NCBI GenBank assembly: GCA_026692885.1
Contig: JAPLNJ010000432.1
Coordinates: forward strand, 1 to 6,374
Source: Planctomycetota bacterium
GTDB lineage: Bacteria; Planctomycetota; Planctomycetia; Pirellulales; Pirellulaceae
DNA length: 6,374 nucleotides
Direction: 5' to 3'
Position numbers and translations under genes: made by a program
Part shown: positions 6,336 through 6,374 of the stretch, one piece after another
How positions within the stretch are numbered: the first letter of the stretch is position 1
Layout of the letters: each line of letters opens with the position of its first letter
The notes under the pieces: model-generated
The model's input: the letters and a program-made list of their open reading frames with translations, nothing else
What the model was told of the DNA's origin: nothing
Database searches by the model: none

Positions 6336-6374
6336 CAAGCACGACGCGCCAGCGAGTGAGTCCTCGTCGGTCTG

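Overview
The window looks like chromosomal DNA of a planctomycete, probably Pirellulales-like and not an anammox bacterium. The evidence is high GC, Shine-Dalgarno-led genes, three exported proteins, and one very large protein that joins a discoidin-like domain, a beta-propeller and several CxxCH haem motifs with a hydrazine-synthase-alpha-like (HzsA-like) layout. That architecture is common in heterotrophic planctomycetes. Taxonomy is inferred from protein type only.

Layout. Positions 1-368 are non-coding and repeat-rich: a perfect 22-bp inverted repeat at the left edge, two tandem 49-nt units, and a 23-nt motif at 233-255. A plus-strand gene follows (369-1481) for an exported CrtC/AttH-type lipocalin-fold protein with a lipobox. 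Positions 1482-1610 separate it from the convergent minus-strand genes and are almost filled by a 111-nt element. This has 21-nt terminal inverted repeats and two internal hairpins, so it can fold as a three-way junction. The minus strand carries a two-gene operon, transcribed from the right edge leftwards: the HzsA-like multihaem protein (6142-3095), then an exported GH-A clan glycoside hydrolase (3083-1611). Stop and start lie 11 nt apart, or overlap by 4 nt if a GTG start is used. Positions 6143-6374 are its leader and probable promoter region.

How the parts may work together. All three proteins carry export signals, so the locus acts in the periplasm or at the cell surface. The hydrolase probably cuts a polysaccharide. 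Its partner combines a possible glycan-binding domain with a redox module that could pass electrons to or from the periplasmic chain. The lipocalin-fold protein could bind or modify a hydrophobic ligand; nothing beyond proximity and a shared upstream motif ties it to the operon.

The most notable non-coding signal is that 23-nt motif. It occurs upstream of both transcription units (233-255 plus, 6246-6268 minus) with one mismatch, about 100-115 nt before each start codon, in the same orientation relative to the gene. It may be a shared control element or two copies of a dispersed repeat. No RNA genes, transposase genes or CRISPR arrays were seen.
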